Source: Nocardioides daejeonensis
Lineage (GTDB): Bacteria > Actinomycetota > Actinomycetes > Propionibacteriales > Nocardioidaceae
Direction: 5' to 3'
DNA length: 64,000 nucleotides
Assembly (NCBI RefSeq): GCF_003194585.1
Contig: NZ_QHKZ01000005.1
Coordinates: 1 to 64,000 of the forward strand
Shown here: positions 32,352-40,302 of the stretch, in pieces
Position numbering within the stretch: the stretch's first letter is position 1
Layout: each line of letters opens with the position of its first letter
Notes under the pieces: model-generated
Told to the model about the DNA's origin: nothing
Database searches by the model: none
The model's input: the letters and a program-made list of their open reading frames with translations, nothing else
Made by a program: the position numbers and the translations under genes

Positions 32352-34019
32352 GTGAGCTTCCGTTACTACCGCGACCTCGAACCGACCTTCGCCGACCGGG
32401 CGCAGTGGGCGTTGCCCACGGTGCTGCGGCACCATGCGAGCGAGCGACCTGACGCTGTGTGGCTGGACTGCCCGGAGGAGGGGCGGACCTGGACCTTCGC
32501 CGAGATGCTGACGGCAGCCGAGCGGGTAGGTCGCAGCCTCCTCGTCGCCGGAGCCGAGCGCGGTGACCGGATCGTCCTGGTCGCTCAGAACTCCTCGCAG
32601 TTCGTGCGCACCTGGATCGGTACGGCGGTCGCCGGATTGGTCGAGGTGCCGATCAACACCGCCTACGAACACGACTTCCTGGCTCATCAGGTGAGCACCG
32701 TCGAAGCCACGCTCGCGGTCGTCGACGACGTGTACGCCGCCCGGTTCGTCGCGATCCCCGAAGCTGCCAAGTCGATCCGCAAGTTCTGGGTCATCGACAC
32801 CGGCTCGCGCGAGGAGGCGATGGCGACCTTGCGCGACGCGGGGTGGGAGGCCGCGCCGTTCGAGGAGCTCGACGAGGACGCTATGGCCCGTGAGGTGGTC
32901 GACGGCTCGCTCCCGCTGCCTGAGGTCGGCCCACATGACCTCGCCTCGGTGCTGTTCACCTCAGGTACGACGGGTCCGAGCAAGGGCGTGGCGATGCCGC
33001 ATGCCCAGATGTACTTCTTCGCCGACGAGTGTGTCTCCCTGGTGCGCCTGACGCCAGCGGATGCCTGGATGTCGGTGACCCCGCTCTTCCACGGCAACGC
33101 TCAGTTCATGGCCGCCTACCCGACCCTGGTCGCGGGCGCTCGGTTCGTCACGCGGAGCCGGTTCTCCGCGAGCCGCTGGGTCGACCAGCTCCGCGAGAGC
33201 CGGGTGACGGTGACGAACTTCATCGGCGTGATGATGGACTTCATCTCCAAGCAGGAGCCCCGCGACGACGACGCCGACAACCCGCTGCGCGTGGTCTTCG
33301 CCGCTCCGACGGCGGCGACGCTGGTGGCACCGCTGAAGGAGCGCTACGGGATCGAGGCGTTCGTCGAGGTGTTCGGGCTGACGGAGACCTCTGCGCCGAT
33401 CATCTCGCCGTACGGTGAGGAGCGTCCGGCTGGCGCCGCGGGGCTGGCGGCCGACGAGTGGTTCGACGTCAAGTTGGTCGACCCCGAGAACGACGAGGAG
33501 GTCGCGGTCGGAGAGATCGGCGAACTCGTCGTCCGGCCGAAGGTGCCCTTCATCTGCTCGATGGGCTACTTCAACATGCCCGACAAGACTGTGGAGGCGT
33601 GGCGGAACCTGTGGTTCCACACGGGTGATGCGCTGCGGCGCGACGAGGACGGATGGTTCTACTTCGTCGACCGGTTCAAGGACGCGCTGCGACGCCGCGG
33701 TGAGAACATCAGCTCCTATGAGATCGAAACCTCGATCCTCGCCCACCCCGCCGTCCTGGAGTGCGCCGTGATCGCGGTTCCGGCCTCCAGCGAGGCCGGT
33801 GAGGACGAGGTGATGGCCTACGTCATCACCGGTGGCGACGCTGCGGCACCCAGCCCGCAGGAACTGTGGGAGCACTGCGACGGCCGGATCCCGTCGTTCG
33901 CGGTCCCGCGCTACCTCCGCTTCGTCGAGGAACTGCCGAAGACGCCGTCGCAACGGGTGCAGAAGGCCAAGTTGCGTGCCCTTGGCGTCACCGCCGACAC
34001 CCACGACAGGGAGGCCTGA
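32352..34019 (+). CDS. Acyl-CoA ligase (AMP-forming, CaiC-like)
   Basis: This 555-residue adenylate-forming ligase is paralogous to the one at 9542. It has LFTSGTTGPSKG, VFGLTETSAPI, the hinge GWFYFVDRFKDALRRRGENIS and a WRNLWFHTGDA core. The C-terminal segment reads KTPSQRVQKAKLR, where the adenylation lysine of the 9542 enzyme (SEKIRR) is Arg; a nearby lysine might substitute. GTG at 32352 follows GAGGACCC, 13 bases after the crotonase stop. It activates an acid of the pathway; the identity is unknown. Confidence 0.92.
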   Translation: MSFRYYRDLEPTFADRAQWALPTVLRHHASERPDAVWLDCPEEGRTWTFAEMLTAAERVGRSLLVAGAERGDRIVLVAQNSSQFVRTWIGTAVAGLVEVPINTAYEHDFLAHQVSTVEATLAVVDDVYAARFVAIPEAAKSIRKFWVIDTGSREEAMATLRDAGWEAAPFEELDEDAMAREVVDGSLPLPEVGPHDLASVLFTSGTTGPSKGVAMPHAQMYFFADECVSLVRLTPADAWMSVTPLFHGNAQFMAAYPTLVAGARFVTRSRFSASRWVDQLRESRVTVTNFIGVMMDFISKQEPRDDDADNPLRVVFAAPTAATLVAPLKERYGIEAFVEVFGLTETSAPIISPYGEERPAGAAGLAADEWFDVKLVDPENDEEVAVGEIGELVVRPKVPFICSMGYFNMPDKTVEAWRNLWFHTGDALRRDEDGWFYFVDRFKDALRRRGENISSYEIETSILAHPAVLECAVIAVPASSEAGEDEVMAYVITGGDAAAPSPQELWEHCDGRIPSFAVPRYLRFVEELPKTPSQRVQKAKLRALGVTADTHDREA

Positions 34020-34022
34020 GCC

Positions 34023-34910
34023 GTGCACCCCTACCGCACCGTCCTGTTCGTGCCTGCGCACAAGCCGGCATGGGCCGACAAGGCCATCGCCAGCGGTGCC
34101 GACTGCGTGGTCCTGGACCTCGAGGACTCGGTGCCGGGTCCGCTGAAGGCCCAGGCGCGTACGACGGTCCGCGAGACCCTGACGCGGTTGCGTGCCGCGC
34201 ATCCCCGGGTGGGCCTGTTCGTCCGCGCCAACGCACTCGCAACCAAGGAGGCGGGCGCGGACCTGGAGGCCGTCGTCTGTCCCGAGCTGGATGGCATCTT
34301 CGCGCCGAAGATCAAGGACGCCACCGACGTACTCCGTTGGGAGACCCTCATCGACTGGTTCGAGGCGCGCAACGGTGCCTCTGGCTTGGAGATGATCGTG
34401 CCGGTGGAGATGGTCGACGCCATCACCAACTGCTTCGAGATCGCCGCTGCCTCGCCGCGGGTGGGCGCGATGATCGGCCCGACCTCCGAGCACGCCGACA
34501 TCGCCCGCGCGGTCGGTTTCCGGCAGTCGCGTGAGGGCTCGGAGACGCTCTACCTGCGCAGCCGGATTCTGCTCGCCTGCCGTCAGTACGGTCTGCACCC
34601 GCTCACCGCGCTGTGGGAGGACCTGGCCGACCTCGACGGCCTGCGGCAGTTCGCCGACTACGGCTTCCAGCTCGGCTTCCGCGGCATGATCGCGATCCAC
34701 CCGAGCCATGTGCCGGTGATCAACGACGTCTTCACGCCGAGCGACGATGAGGTGGCCTACTACGAGGAGTTGGTCGCTACCGTCGACGCCGCCGTGGCAC
34801 GCGGAGACGGCGCGGTCCGCTTCCGCGGCCAACACGTCGACCTCGCCCACGCCGACAAGGCCCGCGACTGGCTGACCCACGCCCACCTCGTCCGCAGGGA
34901 ACAGAGCTGA
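34023..34910 (+). CDS. CitE/HpcH-family CoA-ester lyase or aldolase
   Basis: This 295-residue TIM-barrel protein of the HpcH/HpaI and citrate-lyase-beta type has an N-terminal FVPAHKPAWADKAIASGAD, a metal-site region VVLDLEDSVPG, LFVRANAL and the conserved glutamate region in MIVPVEMVDAITN. Relatives cleave malyl-CoA, methylmalyl-CoA or citramalyl-CoA into smaller units. The GTG at 34023 begins three bases after the ligase stop. It could cleave a hydroxyacyl-CoA formed after ring opening, releasing acetyl-CoA or glyoxylate-type products. Confidence 0.88.
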   Translation: MHPYRTVLFVPAHKPAWADKAIASGADCVVLDLEDSVPGPLKAQARTTVRETLTRLRAAHPRVGLFVRANALATKEAGADLEAVVCPELDGIFAPKIKDATDVLRWETLIDWFEARNGASGLEMIVPVEMVDAITNCFEIAAASPRVGAMIGPTSEHADIARAVGFRQSREGSETLYLRSRILLACRQYGLHPLTALWEDLADLDGLRQFADYGFQLGFRGMIAIHPSHVPVINDVFTPSDDEVAYYEELVATVDAAVARGDGAVRFRGQHVDLAHADKARDWLTHAHLVRREQS

Positions 34911-34919
34911 CCCACCCCG

Positions 34920-35060
34920 GAGGGTGATCTCGACGGGCTCGATCAGCGGAAGTTGTCGGAGGTCGAGCTTGTCGAGACCGGTTGTGGAGGGTGATCTCGA
35001 CCCCCGACAGGCACAGGACGGCGCAGGGCTCGACCAGCGGAGACTGCTCGACCAGCGGGG
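34920..35060. repeat. REP-like elements
   Basis: GGTCGAGCTTGTCGAGACC occurs at 34961-34979, flanked by degenerate halves (GGTGATCTCGACGGGCTCGATCAGCGG-like and GGGCTCGACCAGCGG). It fills the gap between the convergent lyase and enoyl-CoA hydratase genes. Confidence 0.8.
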
Positions 35061-35061
35061 C

Positions 35062-35832
35062 TCAGCGGCCGGTCCACTCCGGCGTGCGCTTCTCGACGAA
35101 GGCGGCGGCGCCCTCCTTGGCATCGGCAGACTCCCGCACGGGGTTGACGTACTCCTCCTGGCGGTCGAACTTCTCCGCCAGTGGCCAGTCGGCGGAGCGC
35201 ACCAGCACCTGCTTGGAAGCGGCCAGGGCCAGCGGAGCGTTGGCGGCGACCTCGTCAGCCAGGGCCAGCGCGGTGTCCAGTGCAGCGCCTGGATCGGCGA
35301 GTCGATTCACCAGATGCACGCCGGCAGCCTCCTCGGCCGGCCACATGCGGCCGGTCAGCACCAGGTCCATGGCCAAGTGGTAGGGGATACGGGTCTGGAG
35401 ACGGAGCAGGCCGCCGGCTGCCGCGGTCAGGCCGCGCTTCACCTCGGGCAGGCCGAACTTGGCTTCGCGCGACGCGACGACCAGGTCGCAGGAGAGGACG
35501 ATCTCGAAGCCACCCGCGAGCGCGTAGCCCTCGACGGCTGCGATGAGCGGCTTGCGTGGCGGCTGTTTCACCAAGCCCGCGAACCCGCGCCCCTCGACGA
35601 CAGGCCGCTCGCCGCGGGCGAAGCCCTTGAGGTCCATTCCGGCGCAGAACGTCCCGCCCGCTCCGGTGATGACACCGACGCTCAGGTCATCGCGGGCGTC
35701 CAGCATCTCCAGAGCGTCGGCGATCTGGTGGGCCATCGCCATCGACATGGCGTTGCGGGCCTGCGGCCGGTCCATGGTGAGGACCAGGACGCGGCCCCGC
35801 TCCTCCACCTTGAGTTCGGGCTGCTCGGACAC
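35062..35832 (-). CDS. Enoyl-CoA hydratase/isomerase (crotonase family)
   Basis: This 256-residue crotonase has GAGGTFCAGMDL and ALAGGFEIVLSCD forming the oxyanion hole, and the catalytic-type glutamate in FGLPEVKRGL. It hydrates or isomerises an enoyl-CoA. GTG at 35832 (VSEQPEL) is chosen because GGAGG lies 8 bases upstream; an in-frame GTG at 35886 overlaps the SDR stop (GTGA) but has no ribosome site and adds a low-complexity TTPTTQEETT leader. It is the third gene of the thiolase-SDR-hydratase operon, a complete set for a late beta-oxidation turn. Confidence 0.9.
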   Translation of the reverse strand: MSEQPELKVEERGRVLVLTMDRPQARNAMSMAMAHQIADALEMLDARDDLSVGVITGAGGTFCAGMDLKGFARGERPVVEGRGFAGLVKQPPRKPLIAAVEGYALAGGFEIVLSCDLVVASREAKFGLPEVKRGLTAAAGGLLRLQTRIPYHLAMDLVLTGRMWPAEEAAGVHLVNRLADPGAALDTALALADEVAANAPLALAASKQVLVRSADWPLAEKFDRQEEYVNPVRESADAKEGAAAFVEKRTPEWTGR

Positions 35833-35882
35833 GGTGGTCTCCTCCTGCGTAGTCGGGGTCGTCGGGGTGCTCCGGCTGTCGG

Positions 35883-36641
35883 TCACCGGGGGCTCATCCG
35901 GATGGCGCCGTCCAGTCGGATCGTCTCGCCGTTCAGGTAGGGGTTCTCGATGATCTGCTGGGCGAGCATCGCGAACTCGTCGGGCTGTCCGAGTCGGGCC
36001 GGGTTGGGCACCTGGGCGCCGAGGCCGTCGCGGATCTCCTGGGAGAAGCGCGACAGGATCGGTGTGTCGAAGACACCGGGGGCGATCGAGTTGACCCTGA
36101 TGGACTTCGTGGCGAGGTCGCGTGCCGCGACCAGCGTCATGCCCACGACGCCGGCCTTGGCCGAGGCGTAGGGAATCTGGCCGACCTGGCCCTCCCAGGC
36201 GGCGACGGAGGCGGTGAGCACGCAGACGCCGCGCTCGCCGTCGGCCGGATCGTTGGCGGCCATCCGTGTCGCGGCCAGGCGCAAGGTGTTGAAGGTGCCG
36301 ACCAGGTTGATGTTGATCAGTTGCTGGTAGAGCTCCAGGTCACCGGGCGAGCCGTCGCGGTTGACCAACCGGACGGTGCCGCCCTTTCCAGCGCAGTGCA
36401 CCAAGGCCCGCAGCGGGCCGTGCTCCTCGGCGAGGTCGAGGGCAGCATCGACAGCAGCGGGGTCGGTGACATCGCCGCGCGAGAACGAGCCGCCGATCTC
36501 CTCGGCGAACGCGGCGCCGAGCTCGGTGTTGAGGTCGAGTACGACGACATGGGCACCGGCGGCCGCCAACCTGCGGGACGTCGCGGCGCCGAGTCCGGAG
36601 GCGCCGCCGGTGACGAGAGCCGAGGCTCCGTTGAGCTTCAC
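35883..36641 (-). CDS. SDR, HSD10-like 3-hydroxyacyl-CoA dehydrogenase
   Basis: This 252-residue SDR has TGGASGLG (11-18), HCAG (82-85), and the catalytic Ser145, Tyr158 and Lys162 (YASAK). The pattern [24 protein letters not shown] and [12 protein letters not shown] resembles type-10 17beta-HSD/3-hydroxyacyl-CoA dehydrogenases. Located between a thiolase and an enoyl-CoA hydratase, it most likely performs the beta-oxidation dehydrogenation with NAD+. GTG at 36641 has AAGGAG ten bases upstream; the further in-frame extension lacks support. Confidence 0.9.
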   Translation of the reverse strand: MKLNGASALVTGGASGLGAATSRRLAAAGAHVVVLDLNTELGAAFAEEIGGSFSRGDVTDPAAVDAALDLAEEHGPLRALVHCAGKGGTVRLVNRDGSPGDLELYQQLININLVGTFNTLRLAATRMAANDPADGERGVCVLTASVAAWEGQVGQIPYASAKAGVVGMTLVAARDLATKSIRVNSIAPGVFDTPILSRFSQEIRDGLGAQVPNPARLGQPDEFAMLAQQIIENPYLNGETIRLDGAIRMSPR

Positions 36642-36676
36642 GATGGGTCTTCTCCTTGGTCGGTGGGTGGCTCCGG

Positions 36677-37867
36677 TCAGAGCCGCTCGATGATGGTGGC
36701 GTTGGCCATGCCGCCGGCCTCGCACATCAGCTGCAGGCCGAACTGCTGGTCGTTGTCTTCCAGCGCGTGAAGCATGGTGGTCATCAGCCGGGCGCCGGAG
36801 GCGCCGAGCGCGTGGCCGAGCGCGATGGCACCGCCGCGCGGGTTGACGGTGGCCGGGTCGACGTCGAACTCGGCCAGCCAGGCCAGGGGAACCGGCGCGA
36901 ACGCCTCGTTGAGTTCGACGTGACCGATGTCGGAGAGCGCAAGTCCCGAGCGCTCCAGCACCTTGTGGGTCGCCGGGATCGGCCCGGTCAGCATGAGCAG
37001 CGGGTCGTCCCCGACGACCGCCATCGAGTGGATCCGAGCTCGTGGCGTGAGGCCGAGCTCGTCGCAGCGCCGACGCGACATGATCAGCAGCGCGCTCGCG
37101 GCATCGGTGATCTGGGAGGAGTTGCCGGCGGTGATCGACCAGCCGACCTCGGGGAAGCGCGCGCTGAGCGCGTCATTCTCGAAGACCGGCTTCAAGCCGG
37201 CCAGCTTCTCCGCGGTGGTGCCGCGGCGGATCGTCTCATCGACGGCGACCGGGCCAGCGGGGGCCTCGATCGCGATGATCTCGCGGGCGAAGGCGCCGGA
37301 GTCAGAAGCGGCCGCGGCCAGGTCGTGAGAACGGGCGGAGTACTCATCGAGCTGTGTGCGGCTCAGTCCCCACTTGGCGGTGACCAGCTCCGCGGCAACA
37401 CCCTGGGAGACCAGTCCCGGAGCGAACCGCTCGGCGATCCGAGCGCCGTACGGGTCGGCGCCCATGCGCGCGGAGCCCATCACGACGCGACTCATCGACT
37501 CCACGCCGCCGGCGACGACGACGTCGTACTCGCCGGAGCGGATCCCCTGGGCGGCGAAGTGGACTGCCTGCTGGCTGGAGCCACACTTGCGGTCGATGGT
37601 GGTCGCCGGCACGTGGGATGGGTAGCCCGCACCGAGCCAGGCGAGGCGGCCGGGGGTCGCCGACTGCTCACCGACCTGGGAGACACAGCCGACGATCACG
37701 TCGTCGACGGAGCCCGGGTCCACTGCGGGGGAGCGCTCGAGGAGGGTCTGAACCGTCTGCGACAGCAGGTCCACGGGGTGCACTTCGGCGAATGCGCCGC
37801 CGGCCTTGCCTCGCCCGCTGGGCGTACGCACGGCGTCGACGATCACGACATCAGTAGCGGTAGTCAC
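36677..37867 (-). CDS. Acetyl-CoA C-acyltransferase (thiolase)
   Basis: This 396-residue thiolase has a full active site: nucleophile Cys95 in DRKCGSSQQA, His352 in GHALGASG and Cys382 in CEAGGMANATI. It cleaves a 3-ketoacyl-CoA with CoA to release acetyl- or propionyl-CoA. It heads the minus-strand operon with the HSD10-like SDR and the hydratase. It is divergent from the acyl-CoA dehydrogenase pair, and the region between them contains two shared regulatory boxes, one next to each gene. Confidence 0.94.
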   Translation of the reverse strand: MTTATDVVIVDAVRTPSGRGKAGGAFAEVHPVDLLSQTVQTLLERSPAVDPGSVDDVIVGCVSQVGEQSATPGRLAWLGAGYPSHVPATTIDRKCGSSQQAVHFAAQGIRSGEYDVVVAGGVESMSRVVMGSARMGADPYGARIAERFAPGLVSQGVAAELVTAKWGLSRTQLDEYSARSHDLAAAASDSGAFAREIIAIEAPAGPVAVDETIRRGTTAEKLAGLKPVFENDALSARFPEVGWSITAGNSSQITDAASALLIMSRRRCDELGLTPRARIHSMAVVGDDPLLMLTGPIPATHKVLERSGLALSDIGHVELNEAFAPVPLAWLAEFDVDPATVNPRGGAIALGHALGASGARLMTTMLHALEDNDQQFGLQLMCEAGGMANATIIERL

Positions 37868-37872
37868 CCCTA

Positions 37873-37890
37873 ACCATTATCATGATATGC
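37873..37890 (+). promoter_or_regulatory. Shared regulatory box, copy 5 (thiolase side)
   Basis: ACCATTATCATGATATGC contains the CATTATC core of the shared box and the palindrome TATCATGATA. It lies 6-23 bases upstream of the thiolase start, so a bound protein would block transcription of that operon. Confidence 0.45.
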
Positions 37891-37939
37891 ATCGTGTGTC
37901 ACGAGGGTGACTCGCGGCTGACTCGGGACGGCGGAGCAC

Positions 37940-37976
37940 TTGACAGACCGCCACCTCCCAAATCTAGGATAATGAT
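37940..37976. promoter_or_regulatory. Promoter region with shared box, copy 6 (acyl-CoA dehydrogenase side)
   Basis: A TTGACA -35-like hexamer is at 37940-37945. AATCTAGGATAATGATT follows, and on the minus strand the box reads ATCATTATCCTAGATTTG (37959-37976). TAGGAT at 37965-37970 is a possible -10 at 19-base spacing. The box matches the dctP promoter copy in 17 of 18 bases. Confidence 0.6.
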
Positions 37977-37997
37977 TACAACCAAGGAGGTGGATTG

Positions 37998-39149
37998 ATG
38001 GTCGACGAGTTCGCCGAGATCCGAGAGCTGGCCGCCCGTGTGGCACGCGACGTCTACGGACCCATCGCGGAGACGATGGACGTCAACCGCACGCCGGTCA
38101 CGCTGGAGCAGCGCAAGCAGCTCGGTGAGCTCGGATTCCTCGGAATTGCGCACCCGGAGGAGTACGGCGGCTCTGGCGCGCCGCTCGCCCAGGCGCTGGC
38201 AGTGGTGGAGGAGTTCGCCAAGGTCTGCCGGCCGGCTGCGTTCCAGATCTTCGAGTCCAACACCGGCCCGGCCCAGGTGATCAACCATCTGGGCACCCCC
38301 GAACAGAAGCAGCGCTGGCTGCCGTCGATCATCTCGGGCGAGAAGACGATGGCGGTCGGCATCTCCGAGCCGGACGCCGGCTCGGCTGCCACCGACATGC
38401 GCACCACGGCGAAGGTCACCGACGGCACTGTGGTCGTCAACGGCAGCAAGCGGTGGATCTCCAACGGCGGTGAGGCAGACCTCTACGTCGTCTACTCGCG
38501 GCTCTCCGACGCCCCCGGCTCCAAGGGCATCGGTGCCGTGGTGGTGGAGAAGGGCACGCCAGGCTTCAGTTTCGGCGCCAGCGAGCGCCTGATGGGCTTC
38601 CGTGGCATTCCCTCTGCCGATCTCTACTTCGACGGTGTCGAGGTTCCGGAGGAGAACATCGTCGTGCCCGCCGGCGGCTTCGGGAAGCTCTTCGGGATCT
38701 TCTCGATCGAACGGCTCGGCAACACCACCATGAGCCTGGCGATCGGCCAGGAAGCACTGACCCGTACCCTGAAGTACGTCGAGGAGCGCGAGCAGTTCGG
38801 CAAGCCGCTCATCGAGTTCCAGAGCATCCAGGTGCTGGTCGCCGACATGGTGCTGGCCGTGGAGGCCGCCCGCTTGCTGCGCGACGAGGCCGCGGCCTCG
38901 GTGGGCGCCGATGGGCTGCCGGACCCTCTGAAGGTGTCGCTGGCCAAGTGCACCGCCAACGAGATGGCCAAGCGGGTGACCGACCTGGCCATGCAGATCC
39001 ACGGTGGCAACGGCTACACGGAGGAGTACGGTCTCGAGCGCCTGCACCGCGACGCCCACGGGTGGGCGATCGCCGGGGGTACGCCCACCATGCAGCGGGT
39101 CCGGATTGTCTCCGAGGTGCTCGGCCGGAAGTTCGACCAGCGCCGCTGA
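37998..39149 (+). CDS. Acyl-CoA dehydrogenase (subunit A of adjacent pair)
   Basis: This 383-residue flavoprotein dehydrogenates an acyl-CoA. The FAD/substrate loop VGISEPDAGSAATDMRTTA and the EREQFGKPLIEFQSIQ region are intact. The C-terminal motif reads IAGGTPTMQRVRI, so the YEGT-type catalytic glutamate is Gly; the glutamate of FSIERLGNT sits where isovaleryl-CoA dehydrogenase keeps its base. AAGGAGG is 7 bases before the ATG at 37998. The second acyl-CoA dehydrogenase begins 25 bases later, suggesting either a heteromer, as FadE28-FadE29 form in mycobacteria, or two sequential enzymes. Confidence 0.92.
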   Translation: MVDEFAEIRELAARVARDVYGPIAETMDVNRTPVTLEQRKQLGELGFLGIAHPEEYGGSGAPLAQALAVVEEFAKVCRPAAFQIFESNTGPAQVINHLGTPEQKQRWLPSIISGEKTMAVGISEPDAGSAATDMRTTAKVTDGTVVVNGSKRWISNGGEADLYVVYSRLSDAPGSKGIGAVVVEKGTPGFSFGASERLMGFRGIPSADLYFDGVEVPEENIVVPAGGFGKLFGIFSIERLGNTTMSLAIGQEALTRTLKYVEEREQFGKPLIEFQSIQVLVADMVLAVEAARLLRDEAAASVGADGLPDPLKVSLAKCTANEMAKRVTDLAMQIHGGNGYTEEYGLERLHRDAHGWAIAGGTPTMQRVRIVSEVLGRKFDQRR

Positions 39150-39174
39150 GCGCCGGTCAGGAGAGGATGAGGTC

Positions 39175-40302
39175 ATGTTCGACCTGAGCGAGGAACACCG
39201 CCAGATCCAGGCCCGCGCGCGCGAGCTCGCCGCGGCCGTGGAGCCCTTCGCCGACGAGGCCGACGAGTATGTCGAGGTGCACCCGAAGACCCGCGAGTTG
39301 TTGGCGGCCAGCGGGCTCGCGCGCCACGTCGTCCAGGCGGCGTACGGCGGCGCGTCGGATCAGCTCGACCCGCTGACGATCGCGGTGATCCGGGAGGCGC
39401 TCATGTACTCCTCGGCCCACTTGGACTCGATGTTCGGCATGCAGGGCGTCGGCAGCTACTCACTCTCGGTCGGCGGCTCCGAGGAGCTCAAGCAGGAGTG
39501 GCTGCCGAAGGTGGCCTCACTCGAGGCGATCGCGGGACTGGCACTCACCGAGCCGGACGTCGGCTCGGATCTGAGGGCCGTCACGACCACGATGACCGCC
39601 GAGGGCGACGAGCTGGTGATCAACGGCCGCAAGTCGTTCATCACCAACGGCGGAGCCGCGGCCTTCTACTGCACGCTCGTGCGGGAGGGCGACGGCTGGT
39701 CGATGGTGCTCGTCCCCGGCGACACCCCGGGGCTGACCATCGAGCGGGGTGCCGACCTGATCGCGCCGCACATCCTCGGCGAGCTGACCTTCGCCGACGT
39801 ACGCGTGCCTGCGGGCAACCGACTCGGCGTCCCGGGCAAGGCGTTCTCGCTGATGCTCCAGACGCTGGCCGTCTTCCGCGTCACGGTGGCCGCCTCAGGG
39901 GTCGGCCTCGCCCAGGCCGCCCTCGACGAGGCGCGCGACCATGCCTTGGCCCGCGAGCAGTTCGGCAAGCCGCTGATCGAGCTGGGCGCGGTCTCCCAGA
40001 AGCTCGCTCAGTCGTGGACCGACGTGGAGGCGGCACGCTCCTTCGTCTACCGCGCGGCCGCGCTCGCCAAGAGCGACCCGCTGGCCAACCTCGACTTCTC
40101 CTCGATGGCGAAGGTTCACGCCACCGAGGCTGCGGCGGCCGTGGTCGACCGCTCCATGCAGACCATGGGTCGTTTCGGCCTGGTCCGCGGCTCCAAGATC
40201 GAGCGGCTCTACCGCAACGCCCGTCCGCTGCGGGTTTACGAGGGCGCGACCGAGGTGCTTCTCGACTCGCTGGCCCGGCGACTCGCGAAGGGCGCACGCT
40301 GA
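39175..40302 (+). CDS. Acyl-CoA dehydrogenase (subunit B of adjacent pair)
   Basis: This 375-residue acyl-CoA dehydrogenase has GLALTEPDVGSDLRAVTTT, SFITNGG, AREQFGKPLIELGAV and the C-terminal LRVYEGATEVLLDSL, where the glutamate of YEGA is the usual catalytic base. AGGAGAGG precedes the ATG. It thus has a conventional active site, unlike its neighbour at 37998. The stop shares one base with the SDR start (TGATG). It may act alone or as the catalytic half of a mixed tetramer. Confidence 0.93.
   Translation: MFDLSEEHRQIQARARELAAAVEPFADEADEYVEVHPKTRELLAASGLARHVVQAAYGGASDQLDPLTIAVIREALMYSSAHLDSMFGMQGVGSYSLSVGGSEELKQEWLPKVASLEAIAGLALTEPDVGSDLRAVTTTMTAEGDELVINGRKSFITNGGAAAFYCTLVREGDGWSMVLVPGDTPGLTIERGADLIAPHILGELTFADVRVPAGNRLGVPGKAFSLMLQTLAVFRVTVAASGVGLAQAALDEARDHALAREQFGKPLIELGAVSQKLAQSWTDVEAARSFVYRAAALAKSDPLANLDFSSMAKVHATEAAAAVVDRSMQTMGRFGLVRGSKIERLYRNARPLRVYEGATEVLLDSLARRLAKGAR

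Noticed and set aside
35833-35886. Start of the enoyl-CoA hydratase at GTG 35886, overlapping the SDR stop
   Set aside because: It lacks a ribosome site and would add a low-complexity leader, whereas GTG 35832 has GGAGG at good spacing; the overlap could still be real.
20015-40302. Assignment of the island to cholesterol/steroid degradation
   Set aside because: The side-chain-like module and fused acyl-CoA dehydrogenase fit, but no ketosteroid dehydrogenase, hydroxylase, HsaC-type dioxygenase or Mce transporter is present in the window, and no KstR-type site was noticed.
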